Below, one piece after another: positions 10,306-21,300 of a stretch of 64,000 bases of DNA. Both the position numbers and the translations under genes were made by a program. Position 1 is the first letter of the stretch. Every line of letters starts with the position of its first letter. Under the pieces are notes generated by a model. The model saw only the letters and a program-made list of their open reading frames with translations. It was not told the DNA's origin and made no database searches. This stretch comes from Annona cherimola (lineage: Eukaryota; Streptophyta; Magnoliopsida; Magnoliales; Annonaceae), in assembly GCA_030490835.1 (NCBI GenBank), contig CM059973.1, positions 49,108,008 through 49,172,007 of the forward strand, read 5' to 3'.

Positions 10306-11109
10306 TTGCTCACCGATTCGACAAAATCTAAAAAGGAGGGCCAGTTCAAGAAATTGCTCGAGGTACTGAAGCAGCTGCACATTAATATACCTCTCGTTGA
10401 AGCCTTAGAACAAATGCCGAGCTACCCCAAATTCATGAAAGACGTGCTACCAAAGAAAAGGCGGTTGACGGAATTCGAGATAGTGGCGCTAACAGAGGAA
10501 ACTAGTGCGAGAGTTCAGAGGAAATTACCTCCTAAACTCAAGGACCCAGGGAGTTTCACAATCCCCTGCACAATTAGCGATTAATATTTCGGAAGAGCCC
10601 TATGCGACTTGGGAGCGAGCATTAATCTCATGCCCAAGTCCATTTTGAGAAAGCTAGGCCTGGGAGAAGCTCGACGTACCATAGTAACACAGCAGCTAGC
10701 GGACCGATCCATCACGTATCCAGAGGGTATCATCGAGGATGTCCTTGTCAAGGTGGACAAATTCATTTTTCCGGCAGATTTTATTATCCTGGATTATGAA
10801 GACGATCGAGAAGTACCCATTATTCTCGGTCGGCCTTTTCTAGTAACAGGAAACGCGATAATCAATGTACAAGCCGGAGAATTAACCATGCAGGTGCAGA
10901 ATGAAAAGGTTACATTCAAAGTGCTCAAGCCTATACAAAGCCCGACTAACTCAGAGGATTGCTTAAGGGTTGATATGGGAAATTCAGAGGTTCAAAAGTG
11001 TCCTCAAGCTGTTTTTGAGAAGAACCAAGAGGAGATTACGATAAGGGCCATAAGTTATCAGCCGATGTTAAAGACCAACTCGTTGCTTACATCGAGCTTA
11101 AACAATTGA
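10306..11109 (+). pseudogene. gypsy Q retropepsin protease domain
   Basis: The linker before the protease (LLEVLKQLHINIPLVEAL, about 10340-10400) and the aspartic protease follow in one frame apart from a stop at 10582-10584. The catalytic motif CDLGASINLMP begins at 10603, with the active Asp at 10606-10608. The IILGRPFL strand near 10830 is the usual second conserved block. The frame is open from 10585 to 11109. In the family this domain cleaves the gag-pol polyprotein. P has a stop at the same codon as 10582 but with a different base change (TAG rather than TAA). Confidence 0.88.
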
Positions 11110-11336
11110 TTGAGCCGTTTGAAAATCAGGACACGAGTATGAAAGCCAAGAAAAGAATAGGGGATTTTACATTTGATAAAACTAAAATTATACATATCAA
11201 AACACCCCTATCTAATCGGCCAAAAATTCAAACCTGGCACAACTTTATGGAACGATGGGCTAAGATCAGATCAGAACTTCTAGGTTGCAGTCCTAATGAT
11301 TGGGAGTTCGAGGTGGAAAAATTGAAAAAGGATTGA
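11106..11336 (+). pseudogene. short frame after protease, possible pol remnant
   Basis: An 76-residue frame containing WHNFMERWAKIRSELLG. P has the matching stretch (WHDF, RWAKIRSE) at about 44640-44740 on its minus strand. I do not recognise it as RT, RNase H or integrase. It could be the C-terminal end of a lost pol, or sequence peculiar to this family. Confidence 0.5.
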
Positions 11337-11461
11337 ATAGCAGAAGCATCGGGCTGAGGACGTTAAACTTAGCGCTGATTAGGAGCAAACCCATTGTTTG
11401 GTTCCAGTTTGATTTGCAATTTTGTTGTTTTTTTGTTTATCTTTATAAAAATAAATAAATC

Positions 11462-11598
11462 GGCGCCTGGGCGCCGAAGAGGGGAGCCCCGGCGCCATGA
11501 TGAACTCCCCGAAGAACACGGGCGCCTAGGCGCCAAGTCGTAGACAGCACGACTGTACGGCACTATAAAGCTCGGGTTAGGGTTTTAAACCCTAACCC
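11462..11598 (+). promoter_or_regulatory. candidate internal promoter for ORF2
   Basis: Two palindromes of LTR type (GGCGCCTGGGCGCC at 11462-11475; GGCGCCTAGGCGCC at 11521-11534) are followed 30 bp later by TATAAAG (11564-11570). Then comes a telo-box palindrome (11574-11598, arms GGGTTAGGGTTT/AAACCCTAACCC, one base between). P keeps the same order on its minus strand (44434 to 44286). About 740 bases of leader lie between here and the ORF2 ATG; donor-like 'tgtgggtaac' near 11980 and acceptor-like 'gcttcag' near 12335 could bound a leader intron. Confidence 0.5.
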
Positions 11599-12341
11599 AA
11601 GCCCCGACGCCGACCCCTCTTCCTTCGTTTTCCCTTCTAATCAATCTTCCCTTGATTCCAAGCCTTTCTAACTCGAATCCAACTGCATTTCATCAAGGAT
11701 TCATCCTCCCATTTCATCCATTCCAACCGTTCCATTTTTCTTCCTTTATTTCTTGTTCCTAGATCCATTCAAATCCACCTCAAACTCCAATTTTTCTTCA
11801 CCAAATCACAAGCAATACCCCCACATTGAGGTTCCCATCATTTTCCCCATGGATTTGGCTCCATTTTGAGCCCCATCATCATCTTTTCTTCATCCAGCGC
11901 CGAAGCCTAGGCACCGCTACCCCCACGCCCCGGCGCCAGTGCAAAGACAGTACGATTCAAATTTTCAAGTGGAAGCCTTCTGTGGGTAACAACTTCTCCA
12001 ACTTTGAAATATTCTTTTTGCTTTAAGGTTGCTTAGTGAATATTTGGGTGGAAGTTTGATTGGATTTGTTGATTGGACTACGGATTAGAGATTGTTTTGG
12101 GAGGATTGCTTAGCATTAGTTGGTGCTTGAGTAGCCTGGTTGGATTGTTTGACATTTGGGTGGATTGATTGGTTTTGGGTTGGTGCTTGTTTGAGCTTGG
12201 TGATTGGATTGTGGAGACTAACCTGTTGCTTGCTTGTGGTGCATTTTTGGAGCTTAGCTTTGTTATATATTGGCTTGTTCGATTGCTTGGTTTTGTTAGA
12301 ATTTGGTTTCAAAAGGCCGTTTGAGACTGCTTCAGGACAAC

Positions 12342-13435
12342 ATGGCTTCATCATCATCTGCCAAAAGAAAGAAAGTTCAGGAGCCCGGAGAATTTGATGC
12401 TAACCGGTTCGTGTCCGCTTGGGCGTTCAAGCGGTACACGGATTCACTTTAGAAGCAGCACCTGATTCCTGAGTAGGGAATAAAGATTATCTCTTTCTCC
12501 AACATCTTCATCAACACACTGAACACTCAAGGTTGGCAGAAATTCCTCGCACAGCCTGAGTCTGCAATAGTGCCAGTGGTGAGTGCAGGGCAGGGTGAAG
12601 GTCTGGGGCAAATCGTCCCGTTTCATGCTGAAGCGATCAACTCCTATTACGGATTGGGCTCTTTTAACTATCCAAACCAATATGACGAGTTTTGGAGGGA
12701 GAAGGTCAAGTTGTCAACTCTATCACCAAGCATATCTGCTAACGGCCTCCGACATGGAAATCAACGGGAGGCCAACTCACATCATTCAAGTGCAGCGAGA
12801 TGATGTACGATGGGCGGATGTTTTTCCATTTTATTTCAGCCCGGATGATGCCGTCGACACACATCAGTGAGGTGACAATGGACAGAGCGCTGCTATTACA
12901 TGCCATCTACAGTGGCATGACGATAGATGTGGGTCGCCTTATCTACCAGCAGATATGTGCCTGCGCGACTGCATCCCGGGGTAGTTACTACTTCCCATCT
13001 CTAATCATCGGGCTCTGCAAGCAGGCAGGCGTCAAATGGGAGTCAATGGAGGAGGTCCTGAATTGTCAGGCCATCATAGATGACCTCTCCTACCGCACCC
13101 AGCCCCGAGTTCGCACAGCCACCACACACCCCAGATCAGCTCCATCTACAGCAGGACCATCTTCACAGCCGCTATCCACGGCTGAGCGGCTAACCAACCT
13201 GGAGAATCTGGTTGCCGCTCAAGCCAGATACCAGCAGCAGCATGATCGGGCGATGGAGGATTACCTACGACGGATCGTAGAGGACCACCAGATCGATATC
13301 TCCACCCTCCCGCCTTTTCTATCGACACCGCAAGAGGTCAGAGCTTGTTTTGGGCAGCCATCGCTGCCCCAGCCCGATGAGGAAGCCGACGAGGACGACG
13401 AGGACGACGAGGACGCGACAGAGTTCGATTCCTAA
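12342..13435 (+). pseudogene. gypsy Q ORF2, Athila accessory protein, broken
   Basis: ATG at 12342 gives MASSSSAKRKKVQEP; P starts the same way at 43642. The N-terminal part has a basic patch (KRKK), then FKRYTDS, LIPE and NTQGW blocks. Stops at about 12450 and 12474 and a frameshift near 12580 break it. The second half (12800-13435, 211 residues) is open. It contains a DVFFHFISARM-type block, a helical segment good for a coiled coil (ERLTNLENLVAAQARYQQQ) and a strongly acidic C-terminus (EEADEDDEDDEDATEFDS). This resembles the 'putative plant transposon protein' domain found in the accessory/env-like position of plant retroelements. No signal peptide or membrane segment is evident. Function unknown. 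Confidence 0.75.
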
Positions 13436-14576
13436 GGGGAGTCCAAGTCCTTTCTTTTTGTTTTTCTTTTCTTTTATTTTTACTTTTCATTGTATTTTCA
13501 TTTTTAGTTCATATTAGGGTCATGCATTGAGGACAATGCATCTCTCAAGTTTAGGGGGGTGTATAATTCTCAACCATAGGTTACTTTTGCATGTTAATTT
13601 TCATGCCTTAGTTTATGTTGCATGCATTTCAATTCCAGCTAATGAAAGTTGTCTTTGTTTCAATTTATCTGATTGTGAAAATTTGTAAGACTGTGATTAA
13701 TTCTGATTTGAAATTGAATTCATGAAGGAATGGGCAATTAAGATTGAAACCAAGTATAAAGCAGGTTGAAATTAATATGTGAAAGAATTAAAAGGAATTT
13801 CAGAATACATTGTTCTAATTCAATAACAGGCATATCTTTCAGACCGAGATGATGAAAACTGAACTAAATAAATGCTAACCAAGTACTTTAACGGGTTCAG
13901 AAATGGTATTATTTCACAGGAATTACTCAAACATGTTTAGTACCCCTAATAAAGCATTAGAAAAAGCTAAAAAGGGGGTGGTTAACCTAAGCTGAGTAAC
14001 CGGAACTTGGCATCGACAAATGGCAAGGTTCGCGTAAAAAAGCAAAGGAAAATCACAGTAACAACATTTTAAAAAAATAAAAATTCTCCCTAGATACCCT
14101 GAAATATGGTGAGGGAGCCAAAAAAAAAAGATCTCCAGATGTCCTGAAATATGGTGAGGAGAATTTTTGTAATAAGTTTGGGGGGAAAAAGAAAGTGCAG
14201 TTGTTAGAGATTGAATTCAGTGACTTGATACCATTTCCTGTAAAAAGTGTATTCAATTCAATCATTGGTTTGCTTGAATTATTGGATTTCCTAACCAGTT
14301 TTCTAATCGAATGAAAGATTGACGTGTTGAAATATAACTTTGCACTATGGAATTCTGACACCCACATGTAACTTGGTTTGGAAAGGAAAATTTATGCCTT
14401 GTTTGTATAATAAAGGATTTTTCAGGGTGAATTCATCACTACCTTGTGAAATGACTAAGTGGATTGATCAATGCATAACCGAAAGCAAAAGGAGTTGATT
14501 TTTATTTTTCTTCATACATTCATTCATTCATTTATTCATTCTGTTTGCATGTGTTGCTCGAGGACTAGCAACATTT
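13436..14576 (+). other. 3' non-coding region of gypsy Q with twin hairpins
   Basis: No ORF. At 14087-14165 two stem-loops stand in tandem, each built on CCTGAAATATGGTGAGG (14098-14114 and 14143-14159) with CTCC/GGAG outer arms. The pair is kept in P (33933-33995, minus) and in the more diverged H (57492-57552). Confidence 0.75.
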
Positions 14577-14589
14577 AAGTTTGGGGGTA
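14577..14589 (+). other. polypurine tract of gypsy Q
   Basis: aagtttgggggta directly before the 3' LTR. H and P have the same motif at the same place. It would prime plus-strand DNA synthesis. Confidence 0.88.
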
Positions 14590-16156
14590 TGATAACTCAT
14601 ATTTTTACGAGTTATCATGGCCCATTTCAGACTTAATTTGTGTGTTAGTTCAAAAGATTAGGCTTAGTTTGCACTCTTTTAGCTTAATTTTCATCCTCTT
14701 TGCATTTTAGGAGCATTAATTAGTTTTTAGGCAATTTTATCATTAATTAGGCATTTTCAGTTTATTTATTTAGTTTTTCCATTTTTTGTAGGAAGGACAG
14801 GACGTACGGCAGCAGAGCGGACGAGTTGAAGGCAAGTTGAGGCATCTAGAGGCAGGGAGTTGGCGCCTAGGCGCTACCCTACACGCATTGACCATTTGCA
14901 GCACATAGCTGACATGAAGGAGCAGTCTAGAGAGTTAGCGCCTAGGTGCCACCCAGGGGCGCCCGGGCGCCACTTCTCTACAGTAAACCCAAGTCAAGAG
15001 TCATAAAGCAGGTGGTGCAGTCCAGGGGGTTGGCGCCTAGGCGCCAGTGCAAAAATTCCTAGGGTTCCAGAATGTGTCTAAACTGCTCAGCACACAGAGA
15101 GTTGGCGCCAATACGCATTCGTATGCGAATATTCCAATGCATAAGCTACGCAAAAGGGGACTCTATATTTAGTTCCTAGGTGTTCGCGCGTGGGAGAGAG
15201 AAGGAGAAGAGAGCCGGGTACGAACTACAGTGCAAGAGAAAGTGAAAATCGAGATCAAAGCTCGGATTGAAGAAAGGAATCAAATCCCGTTGGTGGAAAC
15301 CGCCGGAAAACAACTTTTTTTATTCTTTCCAATTTTCTTTCTCTACCTTCTGGATACTTTTTATTTGGATGTGTTGGATGTTAAGATCATGTCTTTGAGC
15401 TAAACCTCCATTAGATGGATAGTTAGGATGAATTGAATTCTAAACTATATTGTTTCTTGGTTCTTAGAATATTCAGGAATGAATATTTAGGCTTATATAT
15501 GATTGTGTATGATTTACCTTGGCATGTGTGAGGATAATCTTTTACAAGATTAGCTACCTTGTAAGATGATTAAATTGCTTGATTTATCCTTGGAAGAGGA
15601 AGATCTTTGCCAGATCCATGTGCAAGGCATAGGTTTCGACCTTTGTGTAAGGAGAGTTGTTTAACAGATAGGAATATACCGTTAAACCCTGTGTAGTCAT
15701 TATACAAGTTATGCACTTATCAATTTCACTTTATTTAATGGCATGGGAACATAGACTTAAATAGGGTGTAATTAGCTTTATGTACTGTTGGAAAATATAT
15801 ATAAAGATATATGAACTTGGGCTAGTAAATTCATATGCAATCCATTTAAAAAGAACCAGCACAATATAGTTTATATTCAAGGATTCCGATCTATCCATCT
15901 GCCATTCCTAATTAGCAAACTCGCTTTTAGTATCCAGTAGTCTCGTGATCTCTACTCTGATTTCTTTTTGCAATTGTTAGCTTAGTTAAATCACAAAACC
16001 AGAATTTTCCTTCCATCGAAAGCAGTTAAGCTAAATAATAATTCCGGTTAACAATTTCTCGTGGAAACGATACTCTACTCACTCTTCATTACTTGACACG
16101 ACACGTATACTTGCGTAAATAGCGAGCATTTTAATAGACATATATGCAGCTCGTCA
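14590..16156 (+). mobile_element. 3' LTR of gypsy Q
   Basis: A 1567-bp copy of the 5' LTR, ending cagctcgtca and followed by the CATGC duplication. Palindromes stand at 14862-14875 (one mismatch) and 15032-15045. The middle one (14937-14950) has decayed, and an extra perfect palindrome GGCGCCCGGGCGCC stands at 14958-14971 that the 5' LTR lacks. Confidence 0.92.
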
Positions 16157-16960
16157 CATGCATGGGAAGCAGCTTGAACAGAATAAATGATATATCCTTT
16201 TTCCTTGAATAGGAAAAGGAAAAGAAAAAGTCGAGGACACCAACTGAGGAGGTAAGCAAGTTATATATTTTGCAAATTATTTCCAAAATGCTTGAAATTG
16301 TTGGTGAATTGTTTTATGAAATTTATTTAAGGTTGGCCATACCTAAAACTGCTTTACATGAACTAAAATACGTTTGTTAAATTATTTATTAAACGCTTTT
16401 TGGGAAATTATTTATGATTTACAAATATCATGTCGACATGTGTATGTAAATGAGCATGTGCACGAGGAATAGTCCATAGTTGAGGTAGTAAGCGGACCGG
16501 ATGTCTGCCTCGCTTTTGCCAAGTCGCTTATATAGCCTAGGCCGGTGGCGACCTCCCTGAGATGGGAGCATGTATGGGATAGGTGCCTAGCTAGCATCGC
16601 ATATAAAGGAATGTCATGAATGCTATGAATACATTGCATTTGCATTTTATGAAATGCATGAAAATGATTGAAAAATTATGTTTGACTTGCTTACTGAGTA
16701 TTATGACTCACCGATGCTTTTCCAACGACATATAGGAAATGGTGATGAAGGCAGCACGCAAATGACATGCAATTTTTGATATAAATGTTGTATATGTAAA
16801 TTTTTATGTAAAGATAATGATGATAATTTGGAGGTATCTTTCAATGATGATGTTTATGAACAGACTTTGATTATAACTTTGATATGTAAAATATATTTCA
16901 AGTTGGATGAATGGTGGCAATTTTCCATGTATTGATGTTATATAAAAAAAATCCTATCGT

Positions 16961-16987
16961 GTGATCAGGGCGACAATCCTGAGTCAC
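16961..16987 (+). repeat. conserved hairpin near the end of S-A
   Basis: GTGATCAGG and CCTGAGTCAC arms around a GCGACAAT loop, 62 bp before the LTR end. Equivalent hairpins: S-B 21693-21719, S-E 32083-32109, S-C 56602-56628. Confidence 0.8.
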
Positions 16988-17053
16988 ATTTACCAATCAA
17001 AAATGGTCCCAGAGTAAGGCTTCTAGGCACCCGATTCGGGGCACCACACAAGA

Positions 17054-18370
17054 TCACGACCATTGAAGAAGCAAAAGACCTAAACACGTTAGGGCTAGAA
17101 GATCTTATCAGCTCATTCATGTCACATGAGTTGATAAAGAGGAGGAAAGAGGAGCAACACAAAGGTAAAAGAGCAATCACGTTAAAGGCTGCACAAATTT
17201 TAGATGAGTCCACCTCATCTTCTCAAAACGACGATGAAGAGATTGCTCTACTCACAAGAAGATTCAAAAAGTTTACGAGAAAAGGAAAGAACTTCAAAGG
17301 ATTCTAGAAAAGAAACTTGAAGGAGAAAAAGAAGGAAGCAACAAAGTGCTACTGGTGTGGAGGAGTGGGGCATATGCAAGCCTGATGTCCCACATCCGAG
17401 GAGAACAAGACAAGGGAACGACTAGAAAAGAAAGACCGAGGTGAAAACCAAAAATTTCAAAAAGCTAAAGGAAGAGGGATGTACGTCAATGAGGAGACGT
17501 CCACAACTAGCAACTCATCAAATGAAGACAATGAGGCTGCAAACTGTGCAAGGATATGTTGCATGGCCAAAATGGAGGAAGATTACAACTTTTGCCTCAC
17601 TGGAACAGAAATTTTGGAAGGACAAACTACCTCAACGAACTGCACAAGTAGTGAAAAGGTAACATCTAAATTGAAAAGTCATTATATTTTCTCTTCCATA
17701 AATGAATGCCTCAAACATGCTGAATTAGAGAAACTACAAGAAGCATATGATTCATTGTATGATGAAATAAATAAGTTAGGAAACAAAATTCACAGTAAAG
17801 AAAAGACAATGTGATTCAATAATTATTGTGAATGGAAAACTTGCAGAAAAGTTGACCGCCTAACCAATGAAAAGAATACTTTGACAAATGAGGTGGAAGA
17901 CTAAAGAAAGAAAATGAATCATTAAATGAATCATTAGCAAAGTTCTCTAATCCAGGGAAAAGCATCAAAATGTTTCTAAACATGACCGCACAAAACAACA
18001 AAAGAGGACTTGGGTACCTTACATTTGAGAAAGGAGAATTAGCAAATCTAATGCTCTAAGGACTTTTAAAAATCAAACAAAACCCATCTATACTAAACCA
18101 AAAATGAATCATGTTGCTTGGACCAAAAGACCAATTTGGGAACCATCCACTAGATGGATTCCCACTCCAAGACTTCCGAGGGCATGTAACTTTTGCAACA
18201 AGATGGGCCATAAGATCTATCAATGTAAAATAAGAAAACTGTACAACTATGGTGCAAAACTGGTTTGGGTGCCAAAGAGCATTGGATTTGTGCCTTCTAA
18301 GATAAAACAACATAGATTTCAATGGCTCACTAACCCAAATGGACCCATAAAATGGGTACCAAAAAGATAA
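17054..18370 (+). pseudogene. gag: copia A gag, C-terminal half, broken
   Basis: Resumes the gag interrupted at 5366 (IEEAKDLNTL). It shows the first CCHC knuckle (CYWCGGVGHM, from 17347), a long coiled-coil region (about 17720-17960), and the second CCHC knuckle (CNFCNKMGHKIYQC, about 18185). It ends KWVPKR with TAA at 18368-18370, exactly as in K. Breaks include TAG at 17305-17307, a TGA inside the first knuckle and frameshifts around 17440, 17815 and 18057. Two knuckles plus a coiled coil are typical of Sirevirus gag. Solo LTR S-B inserted three bases after the stop. Confidence 0.85.
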
Positions 18371-18372
18371 GC

Positions 18373-21300
18373 TGTGAAACCCCAATCTTAGACACGTATA
18401 AAACCCTAGGGTTGTAAACCCTAGGTAATGTATTAATGAAATATATATATTCATGAAATATGAAATTATGAGGGAGTAGATGTTAAAATAATTAATTATG
18501 AAATTCGGATGAATAGTGCACGTGAATAGTGAAACGTGAATAGTAAATGTGGGATTAAGGAATATGTTAAGTTAATCACTTTGGATTAACTTAATCATAA
18601 AAGACGAAAAAGGAAGCTTCCCACAAAAGGACAAAATAGCAACTTTTTGATTTATTTAATATTTTCGGATTTTTGATGGATTTTTGAAGTAACATGAAGA
18701 AAAATTCATATCTTACAATCCGGACATCGGATTGAGATGAAATTTTTTATGGATGGCCAAAATATGATGATGAACATGATGAGTGGTCCAAGATTGATCA
18801 AAAATCATGAATTAAGGGTCAATATTAAACGTCATTTGAAGATCAAAAAGTAGCTTTACTTTTTCATTAATTAGCATTTGACTTTGGATTAATTTTAATT
18901 AATTAAATGGATAAATAATTAATCAAAATCTGCTATGGCTGCTGGAGCTTGGACTTTTGGGACCAAATCCAATGGCCCAAAATCAATCTTATCAAAAATC
19001 AACGGTTGAGATGAATTAGCTTTAAAATAATTAATTTTAATAAATAAAAAATCATAAATAAATAGGGGCTAGCTAGGGGGAAGGATCTGCTGATTAGGGT
19101 GGCTGCACAAGGCTCAAAATATTGCATGGGATTTGGGAAAAAATATTTAGAATTAAATACCTTGAGCAAGGCGGTAAATTGCAAATATGTGAAAAATGCA
19201 ACACTATAAATAGGGGAGCATGGTGAACGACCAAGGCACACCCATTCCAGCTCCATTGAGAATTTCCAACCCCCAAAATTCGTTTTTGTCCTTAGAGAGA
19301 AAATGAGAGAAAGTTAGAGAGAGAAAGGGCAAGTTGGAGGAGAGATTTTCTACTTCAGGTAAGGGGATTCTTCCCAAATTTATTTTGGGTGTTAAGTAAG
19401 GTAAAACCATACTTAGATAATGCCTAATCATGAGAATATAAGTAAAGTTATAATGCTTAATTGGAATCATGCCCAAACATCGAAAATTTGGAGCAAAGAT
19501 GGAGCATTCGGGAAGATAGCATATGATATGTGAAAATAATGCTCCAAAATTGATAAATGATGATTTGGGATATATTAATATGATAAATATGATGTTGGAA
19601 TGATGATATATTAATTTCATGATTTTTAGAATTAAGGATTATGCTTAAGTGAATTTATGTTGATTTTTAGTACATGGAGAAAATGATTTATTTAACCAAG
19701 TAAATAATGATAAATTCAAAATGTATGAAATTTCTCATGATATACGAAGCATAAGCTATGTCATGGTATTTTTTATTTTTGGGAAAAATGTCAATTTTTG
19801 GAACCCATGAACAGTAACCCGCGTTGCTGTGAACAGTAACCTCGGGTGAATAGTGATGATGAACAGTAATCTGCCATAGTGACATGAATAATAATTATGA
19901 ATAGTGAACAGCGTATTTTGGGAAAAAATTGAGATTCATTTTTATATATTTATGAGGATATATGGATGGGATTTTTAAAGGATTTATGGATAAAAATTCA
20001 TATAAATGAGTAATGGCCAAGTATTTATAAAAGGATAACCTCTATAAAAATGAGGTAATATGTGATCGTAAAGCATGCATGGGAAGCAAGCTAAGACATG
20101 GAATAGATGGATAAAATATCAAATTTCCTTGTATAGGAAAATGAAAGGAAAGGATAAAGGAGTCAGGTTGAAGCAAAGCAAAGGTAAGCAAGCAATCCTT
20201 TTGAAAATGATGATTTGTAAGAAAGCGAGCTTTTTTAAAATATGATTTTATTGCTTTATTGTAAACAAGCAATCCTTTTGAAAATGATGATTTGTAAGCA
20301 AGCAAACCCTTTTGAAAATATGATTTTATTCACAAGTATTTATGAAATGTATTTAAGGGTGGCCATTCCTATAATGTTTTGAAATGATGAATGTTTATGA
20401 GTTTTTATGAAAAGTCATGCCGGCATATTGATATCATGTGATGTTCATGGACATGTGCACATGTATGATGTATAAGGAAGAGGCTATGGTGAAGGTAGAA
20501 AGTGGATCAGAGGGTCTCCTTCACTATTGCCGAGTCGTATGGGCTGTGTGCCGACGGCGTCCTCCCCAGAGGTGGAGGCAAAGGAATGTTATGTGTGAAT
20601 GGATGCATTGCATTTTTATACATGGATTGAAAAGAAAAGCATGAATTTGAAATGATGTTTTTAAATGAATTGTGCAAATAATTCTCTACATGAGAATGAC
20701 AAGCCACCTGGTGTAAGAGGTATATAATGCCGGGATAATCAATAGTCATGCATGTAGGAACCATGTAGGCGTCAAGAGGAAGAGAGGTTCCCCTTGATGA
20801 GGCCAAGTCGGAGACAGCCGGCGTATTGGACCATGCTATGTGAGATATTCCCTGGGCTAGCGTACCCACACACGAAGGTTTATGTCAGGAATGGAAAGAA
20901 AGTATTTGCACACATGGATTTGAAAAGATATTTTTAAGGGATGATGCAAATAATTCTCTACATGAAAATGACAAGTCACCTGGTGTAAGAGGTATATAAT
21001 GCCGGGAAAATCAAAAGTCATGCATGTAGGAACCATGTAAGCGTCAAGTGGAAGAGAGGTTCCCCTTGATGAGGCCAAGTCGGAGACAGCCGACGTATTG
21101 GACCATGTTATGTGAGATGTTCCCTGAGCTAGCGTACCCGCACACGAAGGTTTATGAAAAGGTTTCTATTCCATTGATAGTTGATCACTTGCTAAGTGTC
21201 TCCTATCGAATGGAGAGAAATGCATTTACAAATGATTTACATGAATGGTTTATGAAAGGTTTCGAAATATGGTTTACGAAAAGGTTTTTATTCCGTTGGT

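Larger units (their letters stand above)
6994..16156 (+). mobile_element. Athila-like gypsy element Q, complete but lacking pol enzymes
   Basis: A 9163-bp element with two LTRs (6994-8519 and 14590-16156) and target duplication CATGC (6989-6993, 16157-16161). It has a tRNA-Asp primer site, gag, protease, ORF2 and polypurine tract. RT, RNase H and integrase are absent: protease is followed within about 230 bases by the leader of ORF2. Gypsy P on the other strand has the same gap, so the loss predates both insertions. Q sits inside solo LTR S-A. Confidence 0.9.
5367..17048 (+). mobile_element. giant solo LTR S-A, target duplication CAAGA
   Basis: Begins TGTGAAACCC and ends GGGGCACCACA. CAAGA stands on both sides (5362-5366 and 17049-17053), and copia A gag reads on across it. 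About 2.5 kb long once the nested gypsy Q (with its duplicated CATGC) is discounted. Holds TATAAATA near 6183-6190, a good splice donor (cgggtaagt, GT at 6340) and a conserved 27-base hairpin at 16961-16987. No coding sequence, primer site or polypurine tract was seen. 5-bp duplication and TG...CA ends identify an LTR; its size and layout suggest a Ty3/gypsy chromovirus such as Tekay/Del, but this is inference. Confidence 0.82.

Noticed and set aside
11574..11598. Interstitial telomere repeat
   Set aside because: Only single AAACCCTAA-type boxes facing each other, not a run of heptamers; better read as a promoter telo-box.
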